A stretch of 64,000 nt of DNA from Mycobacterium sp. 852014-50255_SCH5639931 (lineage in GTDB: Bacteria > Actinomycetota > Actinomycetes > Mycobacteriales > Mycobacteriaceae), in NCBI RefSeq assembly GCF_001665605.1, contig NZ_LZSV01000011.1, positions 186,001 to 250,000 on the forward strand, in the 5' to 3' direction. The notes beneath the pieces are model-generated. The model saw only the letters and a list, made by a program, of their open reading frames with translations, did no database searches and was not told where the DNA came from. Shown here piece by piece: positions 33,622 through 42,140 of this stretch. Position numbers and translations under genes: made by a program. The stretch's first letter is position 1. Each line of letters begins with the position of its first letter.

Positions 33622-35856
33622 CTAGGCGGCCGTGACGCTGCTGAACGAGCGCAGCCGCAGGCTGTTGGCGACCACGAAAACGCTGGAAAAGGCCATCGCG
33701 GCGCCCGCCAGCATCGGGTTGAGCATGCCGAGCGCGGCGAGCGGGATCGCGGCGATGTTGTAGCCGAACGCCCAGAACAGGTTGGTCTTGATGGTGCTCA
33801 GCGTGCGCCGGGAGAGCCGAATCGCATCGACGGCGGCGCGTAGGTCACCGCGCGTGACGGTGAGGTCGGCGGCTTCGATCGCGACGTCGGTGCCGGTGCC
33901 CATCGCCACCCCGAGATCGGCGGTCGCCAGAGCCGCGGCGTCGTTGACGCCGTCGCCGACCATCGCGACGACCTTCCCTGCGGACTGCAGCCGCCTGATG
34001 GCGGCGACCTTGTCGGCCGGCGTCGTCTCGGAGATGACCTGCGTGATTCCGACCTGGTCGGCGATCCGATCCGCGACGGTCCGGTTGTCGCCGGTCAGCA
34101 GGATCGGCGTCAGGCCCAGCCGCTTGAACTGCCGGACCGCTTCGGCGCTGGTCGGTTTGACGGTGTCGGCGACCACCAGGATCCCGCGGGCGCGGCCGTC
34201 CCAGCCGACGGCGACCGCGGTCTTGCCCTCGCCCTCGGCGCGGGCCTTGCCCGCCGACAGCGCGGCATCCAACGGCTGACCCCCGTCGGCCAGCAGGTTC
34301 GCCCGCCCGATGACGACGGTGTGGCCGTCGACGTCTCCTCGCACGCCGATGCCTTGGAGGCTGGCGAAGCTATTGGCGGCGGGCAGGGCACCGAGCTCAG
34401 CTCTCGCGGCCTGCGCGATGGCCCGCCCGATGGGATGTTCGGACGCATCCTCGAGCGCACCGGCGTAGCGCAGCAGCGTTTGGCGGTCGGTCCCCGGCCC
34501 ACTGATCACGTCGACGAGGGTCATCTTCCCGGTAGTGACTGTGCCGGTTTTGTCGAGCACGATCGTGTCGACGTTGCGCGTGGACTCCAGGACTTCGGGG
34601 CCCTTGATCAGCACGCCGAGCTGAGCCGCGCGCCCGGTGCCGACCAGCAGGGCCGTCGGGGTAGCCAGCCCCAGCGCGCACGGGCAGGCGATGATCAGCA
34701 CCGCGACGGACGCGGTCATGGCCGCGGTGAGCGGGAAGCCCAGCGCGACCCACCCGCCGAGCGTCGCCAGGGCGATGCCGATCACCACGGGGACGAACAC
34801 GCCGGAGATGCGGTCGGCGAGCCGCTGCACCTCGGCCTTGCCCGATTGGGCCTCCTCGACCAGCGTGGCCATGCGCGCGAGCTGGGTGTCGTCGCCGACC
34901 CGGATGGCGCGCACGACGAGGCGCCCGCCGACATTGACGGTCGCGCCGGTGACGGTGTCGCCCTCGCCGACCTCGACGGGGACGGATTCGCCGGTGAGCA
35001 TCGAGGCGTCCACGGCCGAAGAACCCGAGACCACGACGCCGTCGGTGGCGACCTTCTCCCCGGGCCGGACCACGAAGTCGTCCCCGACCGCGAGGCGGTC
35101 CACGGCGATGCGGGTTTCGGCGCCGTCCCGCAGCACCGCGACGTCCTTGGCGCCGAGCTCCAGCAGGGCGCGTAGCGCGGCGCCCGCCGTCCGCTTCGAA
35201 CGCCTCTCGAAGTACCGCCCGGCCAGCACGAACAGGGTCACACCCGCGGCGACTTCGAGGTAGATGTTGCCCGCGCCGTCGGAGGGGCGGACGGTCAGCT
35301 CGAAAGCGTCGCGCATGCCCGGTTTGCCGGCCGTCCCGAAGAACAGCGCATACAGCGACCAGAGGAAGGCCGCCAGCGTGCCGATCGAGACGAGCGTGTC
35401 CATGGTGGCGGCGCCGCGTTTGAGGTTGGCCCAGGCGGCGGCGTGGAAGGGACGGCCGCCCCATACGACGACCGGCGCGGCCAGGACCAGCGATGCCCAC
35501 TGCCAATAGCGGAACTGCAACGCGGGAATCATCGCCATGGCGATCACCGGGCCGGCGAGCGCGGCCGTGGTCATCAGCCGGGTGTGCAGCGCGCTCAGCT
35601 CGGGGTCGTCGGCCTGCACGGAACTTTCCTGCGGGGGCGGCAGCGCGGCGGTGTAACCGGCCTGTTCGACGGCCGCGATCAGCAATCGCGGGTCGTATCC
35701 CGAGGGGACCGTGAGTGCGGCCTTTTCCGTGGCGTAGTTGACGGTGGCGACCACGCCGTCGAGCCGGTTGAGCTTCTTCTCGATCCGGGCGGCGCAGGAC
35801 GCGCACGTCATCCCCGCGATCTTCAGCTCAATTTGGCTCACCGGCGCCGCGCTCAT
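33622..35856 (-). CDS. copper-type heavy-metal P1B-ATPase
   Basis: Inner-membrane ATPase of 744 residues that exports Cu(I). Order of motifs: N-terminal HMA domain GMTCASC (15-21), eight membrane helices, actuator LTGES (about 288), metal-channel IIACPCALG (about 391), phosphorylation DKTGT (about 434), nucleotide motif ASEHPIGRA (about 470) and GDGVND (about 640). CPC with the HMA domain indicates copper. Its ATG overlaps the stop of the upstream chaperone gene by 4 bases, and a CsoR-type box lies before that gene, so copper induction is likely. It resembles mycobacterial CtpA/CtpB. Confidence 0.93.
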   Translation of the reverse strand: MSAAPVSQIELKIAGMTCASCAARIEKKLNRLDGVVATVNYATEKAALTVPSGYDPRLLIAAVEQAGYTAALPPPQESSVQADDPELSALHTRLMTTAALAGPVIAMAMIPALQFRYWQWASLVLAAPVVVWGGRPFHAAAWANLKRGAATMDTLVSIGTLAAFLWSLYALFFGTAGKPGMRDAFELTVRPSDGAGNIYLEVAAGVTLFVLAGRYFERRSKRTAGAALRALLELGAKDVAVLRDGAETRIAVDRLAVGDDFVVRPGEKVATDGVVVSGSSAVDASMLTGESVPVEVGEGDTVTGATVNVGGRLVVRAIRVGDDTQLARMATLVEEAQSGKAEVQRLADRISGVFVPVVIGIALATLGGWVALGFPLTAAMTASVAVLIIACPCALGLATPTALLVGTGRAAQLGVLIKGPEVLESTRNVDTIVLDKTGTVTTGKMTLVDVISGPGTDRQTLLRYAGALEDASEHPIGRAIAQAARAELGALPAANSFASLQGIGVRGDVDGHTVVIGRANLLADGGQPLDAALSAGKARAEGEGKTAVAVGWDGRARGILVVADTVKPTSAEAVRQFKRLGLTPILLTGDNRTVADRIADQVGITQVISETTPADKVAAIRRLQSAGKVVAMVGDGVNDAAALATADLGVAMGTGTDVAIEAADLTVTRGDLRAAVDAIRLSRRTLSTIKTNLFWAFGYNIAAIPLAALGMLNPMLAGAAMAFSSVFVVANSLRLRSFSSVTAA

Positions 35857-36065
35857 GCCACCAGGACGGCCTCGTAGCCGGCCTCGTCCACCGCGCCGAG
35901 GACCGCGGCCGCGTCGACGGGAACAGAACTCGTGACCACCAGCCTGCCCGTGTCGGCGCTGACGTCCACGCGCTCCACACCCGGGAGGCGGCCGACCTCA
36001 TCCTTGACGGCCGCCTCGCAGTGGCCACAGCTCATCCCGTCGACCCGGTATTCGCTCGTGGTCAT
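35853..36065 (-). CDS. CopZ-like copper chaperone (HMA domain)
   Basis: Cytosolic heavy-metal-associated protein of 70 residues, with the metal-binding loop GMSCGHC (about residues 10-16) in a ferredoxin-like fold. It should deliver Cu(I) to the ATPase encoded immediately downstream. The ATG at 36065 begins [10 protein letters not shown]; a longer in-frame reading to 37499 runs through noncoding DNA and an unrelated SDR gene and is rejected. Its stop overlaps the ATPase start (ATGA). A CsoR-like palindrome lies 15 bp upstream. Confidence 0.9.
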   Translation of the reverse strand: MTTSEYRVDGMSCGHCEAAVKDEVGRLPGVERVDVSADTGRLVVTSSVPVDAAAVLGAVDEAGYEAVLVA

Positions 36066-36080
36066 GGTCTCCCTCTCCCG

Positions 36081-36097
36081 ATACCCCGTCGGGGTAT
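36081..36097. promoter_or_regulatory. CsoR-type copper operator
   Basis: ATACCCC-GTC-GGGGTAT is a perfect 17-bp inverted repeat with the G/C-tract arms typical of CsoR/RcnR-family boxes, 15 bp upstream of the copper chaperone start. Derepression of chaperone and ATPase by Cu(I) is inferred. No csoR gene is in the window. Confidence 0.75.
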
Positions 36098-36131
36098 ACT
36101 TCTGTCCAACGTCCGCGTCTCCCGAGGTATT

Positions 36132-36142
36132 CCCCCCCCCCC
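36132..36142. repeat. homopolymer of eleven C
   Basis: An uninterrupted C11 run in the 197-bp gap between the copper operon and the SDR gene. Such runs are prone to replication slippage and to read-length errors, and this one lies about 35 bp upstream of the CsoR box, in a possible promoter-distal position. Nothing else is recognised in this gap. Confidence 0.85.
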
Positions 36143-36262
36143 GGGCCTTTAGCGCAACCGGGCGTCCGGGGAGAAGCCTGGGCCCGACCAACGCGACGGG
36201 GGCGCCACCATTCTGCCTGGTGGAAGCGCCAGGACCGCGACCGGGATCAGCCCACGACGGGG

Positions 36263-37084
36263 TCAGACGTAACCCACGCCGATATCGACCGAAAGCTGGG
36301 TCGCCGTGACCAACCGGGACTGGTCGGAAACAAGCCAGGCGACGGCGTCCGCGATGTCCTCCGGCTGGGCGATCCCCTCGGGCAGCAGTGGCTTGTGCAG
36401 GCCCCGCAAGTGCGGGTAGGTATCGGCGGCGGCTTGCAGCGCCTCGCGCATGCGTCCGGTACCCATCGGTGTCGACACCGCTCCGGGGTTGACGCTGTTG
36501 ACGCGGATGTTGTGCCGGCCGAGCTCGGCGGCGAATGCGCGGGCCATCCCGACGACCGCGTGCTTGCTCGCCGTGTAGTGGATCATGAACGACTGCATGT
36601 TGATGCCGGCGGCCGAGCCGATGAGGATGATCGACCCGCCGCGCCCGCCGTCGATGATGTGCCGAGCGCCGGCCATCACCGTGTTCCAGGTGCCGGTCAC
36701 GTTCGTGTCGATGGTGTCGCGGAACGCTTCCGCGGTGATCTGATCCCACGGAGCCGGACTGCAGATCCCGGCGTTGGCGACGATGATGTCGAGGCGGCCC
36801 AGTTCGGCCACCGCCGCGTCGACCGCATCCTTGAGTGCCTCGAGGTCGCGGATGTCGACGGCCGCGGTGATGACCCGTTTGTCGTTGGCGCTCACCAGTC
36901 GTGCCGTCTCGGCCAGATCCTCGGGTGTCGGCGAGTCGTACGGAACGCTCGGCGGCAGCGGCCCGGCGATGTCGACCGCGATGATGTCGGCGCCTTCGGC
37001 GGCCAGGCGCACGGCGTGCGCCCGGCCCTGCCCCCGCGCGGCGCCGGTGATCAGGGCCACCTTTCCCGAAATGGATTGACTCAT
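36263..37084 (-). CDS. mycofactocin-coupled SDR family oxidoreductase
   Basis: NAD-dependent alcohol dehydrogenase of the group whose bound nicotinamide is re-oxidised through mycofactocin, 273 residues. TGAARGQGRAHAVRLA (13-28) is the nucleotide-binding loop. The family-specific insertion GPLPPSVPYDSPTPEDLAETARLV (about 41-64) follows, with NAG and the catalytic HYTASKHA (about 164-171). ATG at 37084 starts the homology (MSQSISGKVALITG); a longer reading to 37444 is not supported. The partner redox genes are not in the window. It is divergent from the SRPBCC gene at 37215. Confidence 0.9.
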   Translation of the reverse strand: MSQSISGKVALITGAARGQGRAHAVRLAAEGADIIAVDIAGPLPPSVPYDSPTPEDLAETARLVSANDKRVITAAVDIRDLEALKDAVDAAVAELGRLDIIVANAGICSPAPWDQITAEAFRDTIDTNVTGTWNTVMAGARHIIDGGRGGSIILIGSAAGINMQSFMIHYTASKHAVVGMARAFAAELGRHNIRVNSVNPGAVSTPMGTGRMREALQAAADTYPHLRGLHKPLLPEGIAQPEDIADAVAWLVSDQSRLVTATQLSVDIGVGYV

Positions 37085-37214
37085 TGCTACTTTCGGCTCC
37101 TCCCGACGCGGGCTTCCTGTCGCGGCCACCCGCGGCGGGATGTCTGCTGTTCTGAGTTCGACTCGGCGAGCGTAGCGTCGACCTGACGCTGCCGGACAGC
37201 CGAAAGGAAAGATC

Positions 37215-37688
37215 ATGACCGTCACCGTTGTCGATGCGGGCCCGCGGCAGGTAAGCCGGTCGGTCGAAGTGGCCGCGCCGGCCGCCGAACTGTACGCGAT
37301 GGCCGCCGATCCCCGACGACACAGCGAACTGGATGGGTCGGGCACCGTGCGGGACAACATCAGCGTGCCCGCGGAACTGACTGTGGGGTCGAAGTTTTCG
37401 ACCAAGATGAAGATGTATGGCCTGCCGTACCGCATCACCAGCACGGTGACGGCCCTGAAACCGAACGAACTGGTCGAATGGCGTCACCCGGTTGGGCACC
37501 GCTGGCGGTGGGAATTCGAGGCGCTCTCGCCGACCCGGACCCGGGTCACGGAGACGTTCGATTATCGCGACGCCGGTGCGGTCAAGAACGCGTTGAAGTA
37601 CTACGAGCGGATCGGGGCGTGCAAAGGCAACGTCGCCGGAATCGAAGCGACGCTGGCCCAGTTGCGCGATCGTTACGCCGCGCGCTAA
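37215..37688 (+). CDS. SRPBCC (START-like) family protein
   Basis: Small cytosolic protein of 157 residues with the helix-grip fold used to bind hydrophobic ligands. The start [30 protein letters not shown] and the central [18 protein letters not shown] with [21 protein letters not shown] are typical polyketide cyclase/dehydrase (SRPBCC) features. Ligand unknown. AAAGGAAAG lies 5-6 nt before the ATG. Divergent from the mycofactocin SDR, with which it may share regulation, and convergent with a TetR gene 16 bp away. Confidence 0.85.
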   Translation: MTVTVVDAGPRQVSRSVEVAAPAAELYAMAADPRRHSELDGSGTVRDNISVPAELTVGSKFSTKMKMYGLPYRITSTVTALKPNELVEWRHPVGHRWRWEFEALSPTRTRVTETFDYRDAGAVKNALKYYERIGACKGNVAGIEATLAQLRDRYAAR

Positions 37689-37704
37689 CCGGGTCTCCGA
37701 CGCG

Positions 37705-38322
37705 TCACCCCATGCCGAGGCGTCGCAGATGTTCGATCATGGTGTCGACCGCGGCCTCCAAAGGCGCGGTGTCGCGACGGACCTGGCTGAGCAGTAAGCC
37801 GCCCTGGATGCCGGCGAGCATCGCCAGCGCGACGCGCTCGATGTCCGTTCCGTCGGCCAACTCGCCGCGCGCGGCAATCGCTATCAGGCTGTCGTGGATC
37901 ATGTTCTCCCACTGGGCAAATGACCGCGCAAGCTGCGCTCGCGCGATAGGGTCCGACTCAGACAGCTCGTTGGCCATTGAGCCGATCGGGCAGCCGCCCG
38001 CACAGCCCATGCTGCGCACCAGGTCCACCATGATGCCGCGCCAGCGGTACAAGTCCTCGATGCTGTCGATTCGGTCGAGACCCAGGTGCTGCACGCCGAG
38101 CACATGATCGGTCTGAAAGTCGATGACGGAGGCCACGAGATCGCTCTTGTCGGCGAAGTAGTGATACATCTGCGAGGTGCTGACGGCCGCGGCCTCCTGA
38201 ATGTCTTCGATGGTTGTCCGCGCGACGCCGCGCTGCAGCATCAATTCGGAAGCGGCGGCCACGATGCGCTCGCGGGTTGCGCGGCCCTTCGCGGTCAGCT
38301 TCTCGTAGGGGACCGGAGCCAT
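37705..38322 (-). CDS. TetR regulator beside redox-stress genes
   Basis: TetR protein of 205 residues. The helix-turn-helix is at about 17-62 (RIVAAASELMLQRGVARTTIEDIQEAAAVSTSQMYHYFADK) and the C-terminal domain contains the cysteine pair GCAGGC (about 114-119), which could sense oxidants as in some YcdC/RutR-like proteins (inference). ATG at 38322 is chosen; 28 residues open upstream run across the operator palindrome. It is divergent from the peroxiredoxin-like gene. Confidence 0.88.
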   Translation of the reverse strand: MAPVPYEKLTAKGRATRERIVAAASELMLQRGVARTTIEDIQEAAAVSTSQMYHYFADKSDLVASVIDFQTDHVLGVQHLGLDRIDSIEDLYRWRGIMVDLVRSMGCAGGCPIGSMANELSESDPIARAQLARSFAQWENMIHDSLIAIAARGELADGTDIERVALAMLAGIQGGLLLSQVRRDTAPLEAAVDTMIEHLRRLGMG

Positions 38323-38363
38323 AAGCTTCCTTCCGTGGAGGGACCCCCACAGACTACTCTTTT

Positions 38364-38379
38364 TGGAGTTGACACTCCA
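38364..38379. promoter_or_regulatory. 16-bp palindrome, operator of the redox module
   Basis: TGGAGT-TGAC-ACTCCA is a perfect inverted repeat between the divergent TetR and peroxiredoxin-like genes. A TTGACA -35-like hexamer (38369-38374) lies inside it, so repressor and polymerase would compete. Confidence 0.7.
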
Positions 38380-38473
38380 TTTTCGGTTGGGCAGGCTGAA
38401 CGTCATCGTCTACTAATCGATGCCGGAAGCCGTTGTGCGCCAAGCCGGCACGCATGTGAAGGGCAATGAACTC

Positions 38474-39151
38474 ATGACCAGCACCGCCGACACCAACGAG
38501 ACCACGATCGCCTACCGGGTCGCGCAATTCCAGCAGGGAATGGCAAGCCAGTTGCCCGAGGACGTCGTCAGCACCTTCGGCGCCGAGCAGGAGCAGCTAC
38601 GGGCCGGCGGCATACCGGTCGGCGTCGCCGCCCCTGGCGACGCAATGCCCGATGGCCAGCTACTGGATGCGCGCGGAGTGCCCACCACCCTTGCCCAGAG
38701 TGTCGGGGGACGAAATGCAGTGGTCGTGCTGTACCGCGGTGCGTGGTGCCCGTACTGCAACCTGACGCTGCGCGCGTATCAGGAGCAACTGGTCCCGCAG
38801 CTGGCGCGGCGCGACGTCGCGCTGGTGGCGGTCAGCCCGCAAAAGCCCGACGGTTCACTGTCGACGCAGGAGATCAACGAGTTGAGTTTCACCGTGTTGT
38901 CCGATCCCGGCAATCAGGTCGCGGCCGGGTTGGGCGTACTCACCGCACCCAGCGAGGGGGCCAGGGCGGCCCAACGCAACCTGGGCCTCGAGCTGGCCGA
39001 AGTCAACGCCGACGGAACGTTCGGACTGCCAATGCCGACCGTGGCCATCGTCGACCACGCCGGGACCATTCGCTGGATCGACGTCCACCCCGACTACACC
39101 ACCCGCACCGAGGTCGCCGACATCGTCGCTGCCCTGAGCAGCCTCGAGTGA
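38474..39151 (+). CDS. peroxiredoxin-like (AhpC/TSA) thiol protein
   Basis: Thioredoxin-fold peroxidase-like protein of 225 residues. A helical N-terminal extension (about 1-45) precedes the AhpC/TSA domain, which carries YRGAWCPYCNLTLRAYQ with a WCxxC pair (about 89-105), unlike the single peroxidatic Cys motif PxxxTxxC of classical peroxiredoxins. ATG at 38474 follows GAAGGG by about 10 nt. A DUF417 membrane protein is encoded 31 bp downstream and a TetR is divergent, so a role in oxidant or electrophile stress is likely. Confidence 0.85.
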   Translation: MTSTADTNETTIAYRVAQFQQGMASQLPEDVVSTFGAEQEQLRAGGIPVGVAAPGDAMPDGQLLDARGVPTTLAQSVGGRNAVVVLYRGAWCPYCNLTLRAYQEQLVPQLARRDVALVAVSPQKPDGSLSTQEINELSFTVLSDPGNQVAAGLGVLTAPSEGARAAQRNLGLELAEVNADGTFGLPMPTVAIVDHAGTIRWIDVHPDYTTRTEVADIVAALSSLE

Positions 39152-39182
39152 ACCCAGGGCTTCGCGAATTCGTCCTCACTTT

Positions 39183-39695
39183 GTGGACGAAAACCCCGTC
39201 GTAACGCGCGCCAGCTCAAACCCGTTGGCGCAAACGCTTACCCGGTGGGGGCAACTCACCAGCCGCTACGGCCTCGTCATCGTTCTGGCCTGGATCGGGT
39301 TCGGGAAGTACGTGAAGATGGAATCCCGCGTGCTCATCGAGCACAGCCCGCTGATGAGCTGGATCTACGAGGTTTTCAGCGTTGCCACCGTCGCGCGCGG
39401 GCTGGGGACGATGGAAATCGTTGCCGCCCTTCTCATCGCGCTTCGGCCCGTGTGGCCGCGCGTATCGGCGGCCGGCAGCGCGCTGGCCGTGATGCTGTTC
39501 CTGGGAACGCTGAGCTTCCTCTTCACCACACCGGGGGTGGTCGCGACCCATGCCGGTGGTCTTCCCGTGCTGTCGGCGCTGCCGGGGCAGTTCCTGCTGA
39601 AGGATCTGGTGCTGATCGGCGTCGCGGTGTGGAGCCTGGGTGACGCGCTGTCGGCGGGCAGGTCACACGTTGGGCAGAACCTCGTCGGCCATTAG
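39183..39695 (+). CDS. DUF417 (RclC/YkgB-like) membrane protein
   Basis: Integral membrane protein of 170 residues with four predicted helices (about 29-48, 70-95, 100-120 and 135-160). The motif LAWIGFGKYVKMESRVLIEHSPLMSW near residues 36-60 is diagnostic of DUF417, the family of Escherichia coli RclC, which belongs to the reactive-chlorine response. The start is GTG. Together with the upstream peroxiredoxin-like gene it forms a short two-gene unit. Its 3' end overlaps the convergent LLM gene by 33 bp. Confidence 0.83.
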   Translation: MDENPVVTRASSNPLAQTLTRWGQLTSRYGLVIVLAWIGFGKYVKMESRVLIEHSPLMSWIYEVFSVATVARGLGTMEIVAALLIALRPVWPRVSAAGSALAVMLFLGTLSFLFTTPGVVATHAGGLPVLSALPGQFLLKDLVLIGVAVWSLGDALSAGRSHVGQNLVGH

Positions 39696-40639
39696 GTGCA
39701 GGCTGGACCAGCCCGCGTCGATCGGAAGGCCGCCGATGAGGGGGTTGATCACGACTTCCCTTCGGCCACCGAGGATCTGATCGATCAACTGTTCCGGGGT
39801 CAGTATCTCGACATGGTTGAGGCGGCGCAGGTCCCGGATCGAGGCCGGCGCGGTTTCGTTGGGCCGCGGTACGTCGGCGCGCTTCCAAGCGCTGTACTCG
39901 ACCGCCTCCGCCAGGATGAAGTCGCCGTAACGCGACCACGCTTCGTCGGGATCGGCGTGCAGCAGGGTGACGGTGCTGCCGTTTTCGGGGTGGTAGACGA
40001 AACCCTCGTTCCCGCGGTTGCGCAACTCCTGCGTGTACACCGCTTCGACCTCGGGCATGGCCATCGGCGGTGAAAACGGAAGCCCGAAGCGGGCCGCGCG
40101 CCGGCCGCCGCGGCGGTCATACCGCCGACGAAAAGGATCGGATGCGGACGGGTAAACGGTTTCGGGGTGACGTTGATGAGCGCGCCGTCGTATTCGAAGG
40201 GTTGATCACTCCACGCCTTGAGCAGCACCGTCAGGCAGTGGTCCATCAGGGTCGCACGGCCCGACCAGTCCTTGCCGACGGCCTGATACTCCTCGGGCCG
40301 GTAACCCATGCCGGCCACGAAACTGAACCGGCCCCGGGTGAGGTTGTCCAGCACGGCGACGTCCTCGGCCAGCCGAATCGGATCGTAGAGCGGGACGATC
40401 AACGCGTTGACGCTGATGCGAACGTTGCGTGTGCGCCCCGCTATCGCGGCGGCCAAAATCAACGGCGACGGAAGCCAACTCGTGGCCGCCAGATGATGTT
40501 CTTCTGCGCTGACGGCGGTGAAGCCGCGGCGATCGGCGAACTCCGCCATGTCCAGCGCAGCCCGGTAACGATCCGCTTGGCGCGCTGTGGGATCGGCGAC
40601 ATTGGTCATGTTGAGCCGCAGGGCGGTGAGTAACTTCAT
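39663..40639 (-). pseudogene. LLM-class (F420-type) oxidoreductase broken by a -1 frameshift
   Basis: Luciferase-like monooxygenase or F420-dependent reductase of about 325 residues, split in two frames. The 5' part has LLTALRLNMTNV, GFTAVSAEEHHL and FSFVAGMGYRPEEYQAVG. The 3' part has VYTQELRNRGNEGFVYH and ends DEVLPNV. The break is near 40101-40110: adding one C there turns AAAAGARPAS into AAAARRAARFGLPFSPPMAMPE, the expected helix. Either an indel error in GC-rich sequence or a real lesion. Its start overlaps the upstream TetR stop as ATGA, so the pair forms an operon. Confidence 0.83.
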
Positions 40640-41277
40640 CGGTGTGCGCCGGCCGGGCGCGCGAAGAGCGTTCCGCTGATCAGGTCTTTGGCCGAATCCA
40701 GTGCGGCCGCGTACGCGTCCGGAGCCAGAGTGGCGGCCCGCTCCGTGAGACCCCGCGCCAGCGCGTGAATCGCATCGGCCGCTGCGTCCGGGCGGGTGTC
40801 GGTAGGCAGCGCGCCCTGCGCCCGGGCCTCGGTGATGATCTCAGTGATCGTGTCGCGCAACGCTTTCAGCCCGGCGTACCGCGGCCGGCCGCTGGCCGGA
40901 TGCTCGTTGCTTTCACTGCGAATCGCCCGATCGAAGGCGGCCAAATAGGGGTACTCGCGCATCAACCTGCTCGACTCGTCCAACACCGCCGTCAGGCGAT
41001 CGACCGCGCCGTCGGCCCGCGCGGCGGCGGCCCGCAGCCGAGGTGACGCGATGTCCTCCATTTCGGTAACGGTCGCTTCCAGCAACTCGGACTTGTTCGG
41101 AAAGTAGTGGTACAGACTGCCGCTGGTCATGTCGGCGGCCCGGGCGATCTCGCGAATCGTCGTGCGGGAGTAGCCCATCTCGGCCACACACCGCATCGCC
41201 GCGGTGATGATCCGCGCGCGGGTCTGCTCCCCGTCGGCGCCCACCGGGCGGCCCAATTGCGACGGCGCGACGCTCAT
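40636..41277 (-). CDS. TetR regulator, paralogue A of a divergent pair
   Basis: TetR protein of 213 residues. LGRPVGADGEQTRARIITAAMRCVAEMGYSRTTIREIARAADMTSGSLYHYFPNKSELL (about 8-66) covers the arm and helix-turn-helix. It is clearly a paralogue of the gene at 41421, sharing GRPVGAxGExTRxRI, MRCVAxxGYSRxTIREIAR and SLYxYFPNK. It is translationally coupled to the LLM oxidoreductase and faces its paralogue across an 18-bp palindrome. Confidence 0.9.
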   Translation of the reverse strand: MSVAPSQLGRPVGADGEQTRARIITAAMRCVAEMGYSRTTIREIARAADMTSGSLYHYFPNKSELLEATVTEMEDIASPRLRAAAARADGAVDRLTAVLDESSRLMREYPYLAAFDRAIRSESNEHPASGRPRYAGLKALRDTITEIITEARAQGALPTDTRPDAAADAIHALARGLTERAATLAPDAYAAALDSAKDLISGTLFARPAGAHR

Positions 41278-41342
41278 GCCGTGCGGAACCCGCCGCAGGT
41301 CCGTCCATCACACACTGCGCACCTCCGCACGGAAGCCCAAAC

Positions 41343-41360
41343 TAATCGATCACTCGATTA
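41343..41360. promoter_or_regulatory. 18-bp palindrome between paralogous TetR genes
   Basis: TAATCGA-TCAC-TCGATTA is a perfect inverted repeat with 7-bp arms in the 143-bp divergent gap. A related element (13 of 18 positions on the reverse strand) lies at 42092-42109 before the Baeyer-Villiger monooxygenase. Confidence 0.7.
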
Positions 41361-41420
41361 TATTCGACCGTGCCGGGCACTCAGAGCCGGCGGACAGGAC
41401 GCGCGAGTGGGGAGAGCACG

Positions 41421-42050
41421 GTGACGCGGGCGCAGCGTGGACGCCCGGTCGGCGCCAGCGGCGAGGAGACCCGCCGGCGGATCGTCGTCGCCACCATGCG
41501 CTGTGTGGCCACGGCGGGGTACTCACGGGCCACCATCCGTGAGATCGCCCGCACCGCGAACGTCACCAGCGCCAGCCTGTACAACTACTTTCCGAACAAG
41601 GCCGAGTTGATCAAGGCCGCGATCGCGGCACGCACCGATGTCGCATTGCCTCGACTGCGGGCGGCCGCCGCGGGCGCCGGGACCGCCATCGATCGGATCG
41701 AGGCGGTGCTCGACGAATCGGGCCGGCTCATGCGCGAGTACCCGGATCTCGCCGCCTTCGAGTGGGTGATCCGCGCCGAGGGCGTGGCCGACGTCGATGC
41801 GCGGCTCGCGGGTGGCGCGCGCTTTCAGGCATTCCGAGAGATCATCGAGGGCGTCGTCGATGACGCCTACCGGCAAGGCGAACTCGCGCATCGGCCGGAT
41901 CGGGACAGCGTCGTCGAAGCCGTCTACGCGCTCATCTACGGGTTGACCGAGCTGGCGGCCACGTCGCCGCCGCGGGGCTACCACGCCGCGCTGGACTCCG
42001 CCAAGAAAATGATCAGGGGAACGCTGTTCGCCCCGGGTGAGCCGGGATAG
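41421..42050 (+). CDS. TetR regulator, paralogue B of a divergent pair
   Basis: TetR protein of 209 residues from GTG 41421, which has GGGGAGAG about 5 nt ahead; an in-frame ATG at 41370 would add 17 residues. The helix-turn-helix region is RGRPVGASGEETRRRIVVATMRCVATAGYSRATIREIARTANVTSASLYNYFPNKAEL. The C-terminal parts of A and B also match (RLMREYPxLAAFxxxIRxE, HAALDSAKxxIxGTLFA). Tandem with the monooxygenase genes starting at 42141; it probably regulates them. Confidence 0.9.
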   Translation: MTRAQRGRPVGASGEETRRRIVVATMRCVATAGYSRATIREIARTANVTSASLYNYFPNKAELIKAAIAARTDVALPRLRAAAAGAGTAIDRIEAVLDESGRLMREYPDLAAFEWVIRAEGVADVDARLAGGARFQAFREIIEGVVDDAYRQGELAHRPDRDSVVEAVYALIYGLTELAATSPPRGYHAALDSAKKMIRGTLFAPGEPG

Positions 42051-42091
42051 CCGCAGGCAGAGGACACGGCGGGCCGACGCCGCCCTTGATA

Positions 42092-42109
42092 CGATCAAGC
42101 GATTGATTA
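42092..42109. promoter_or_regulatory. second, imperfect copy of the TetR-pair motif
   Basis: On the reverse strand TAATCAA-TCGC-TTGATCG matches TAATCGATCACTCGATTA at 13 of 18 positions; inner arms ATCAA/TTGAT are intact. It lies 31 bp upstream of the first monooxygenase start, where a repressor would act. Confidence 0.5.
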
Positions 42110-42140
42110 TATAGTCGGGGCCACGAGAGGAAGCCTGGCC

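Noticed and set aside
36066..37499. Extension of the copper chaperone frame to 548 residues
   Set aside because: The extra part is antisense-frame noise through noncoding DNA and the SDR gene; the HMA domain starts at 36065.
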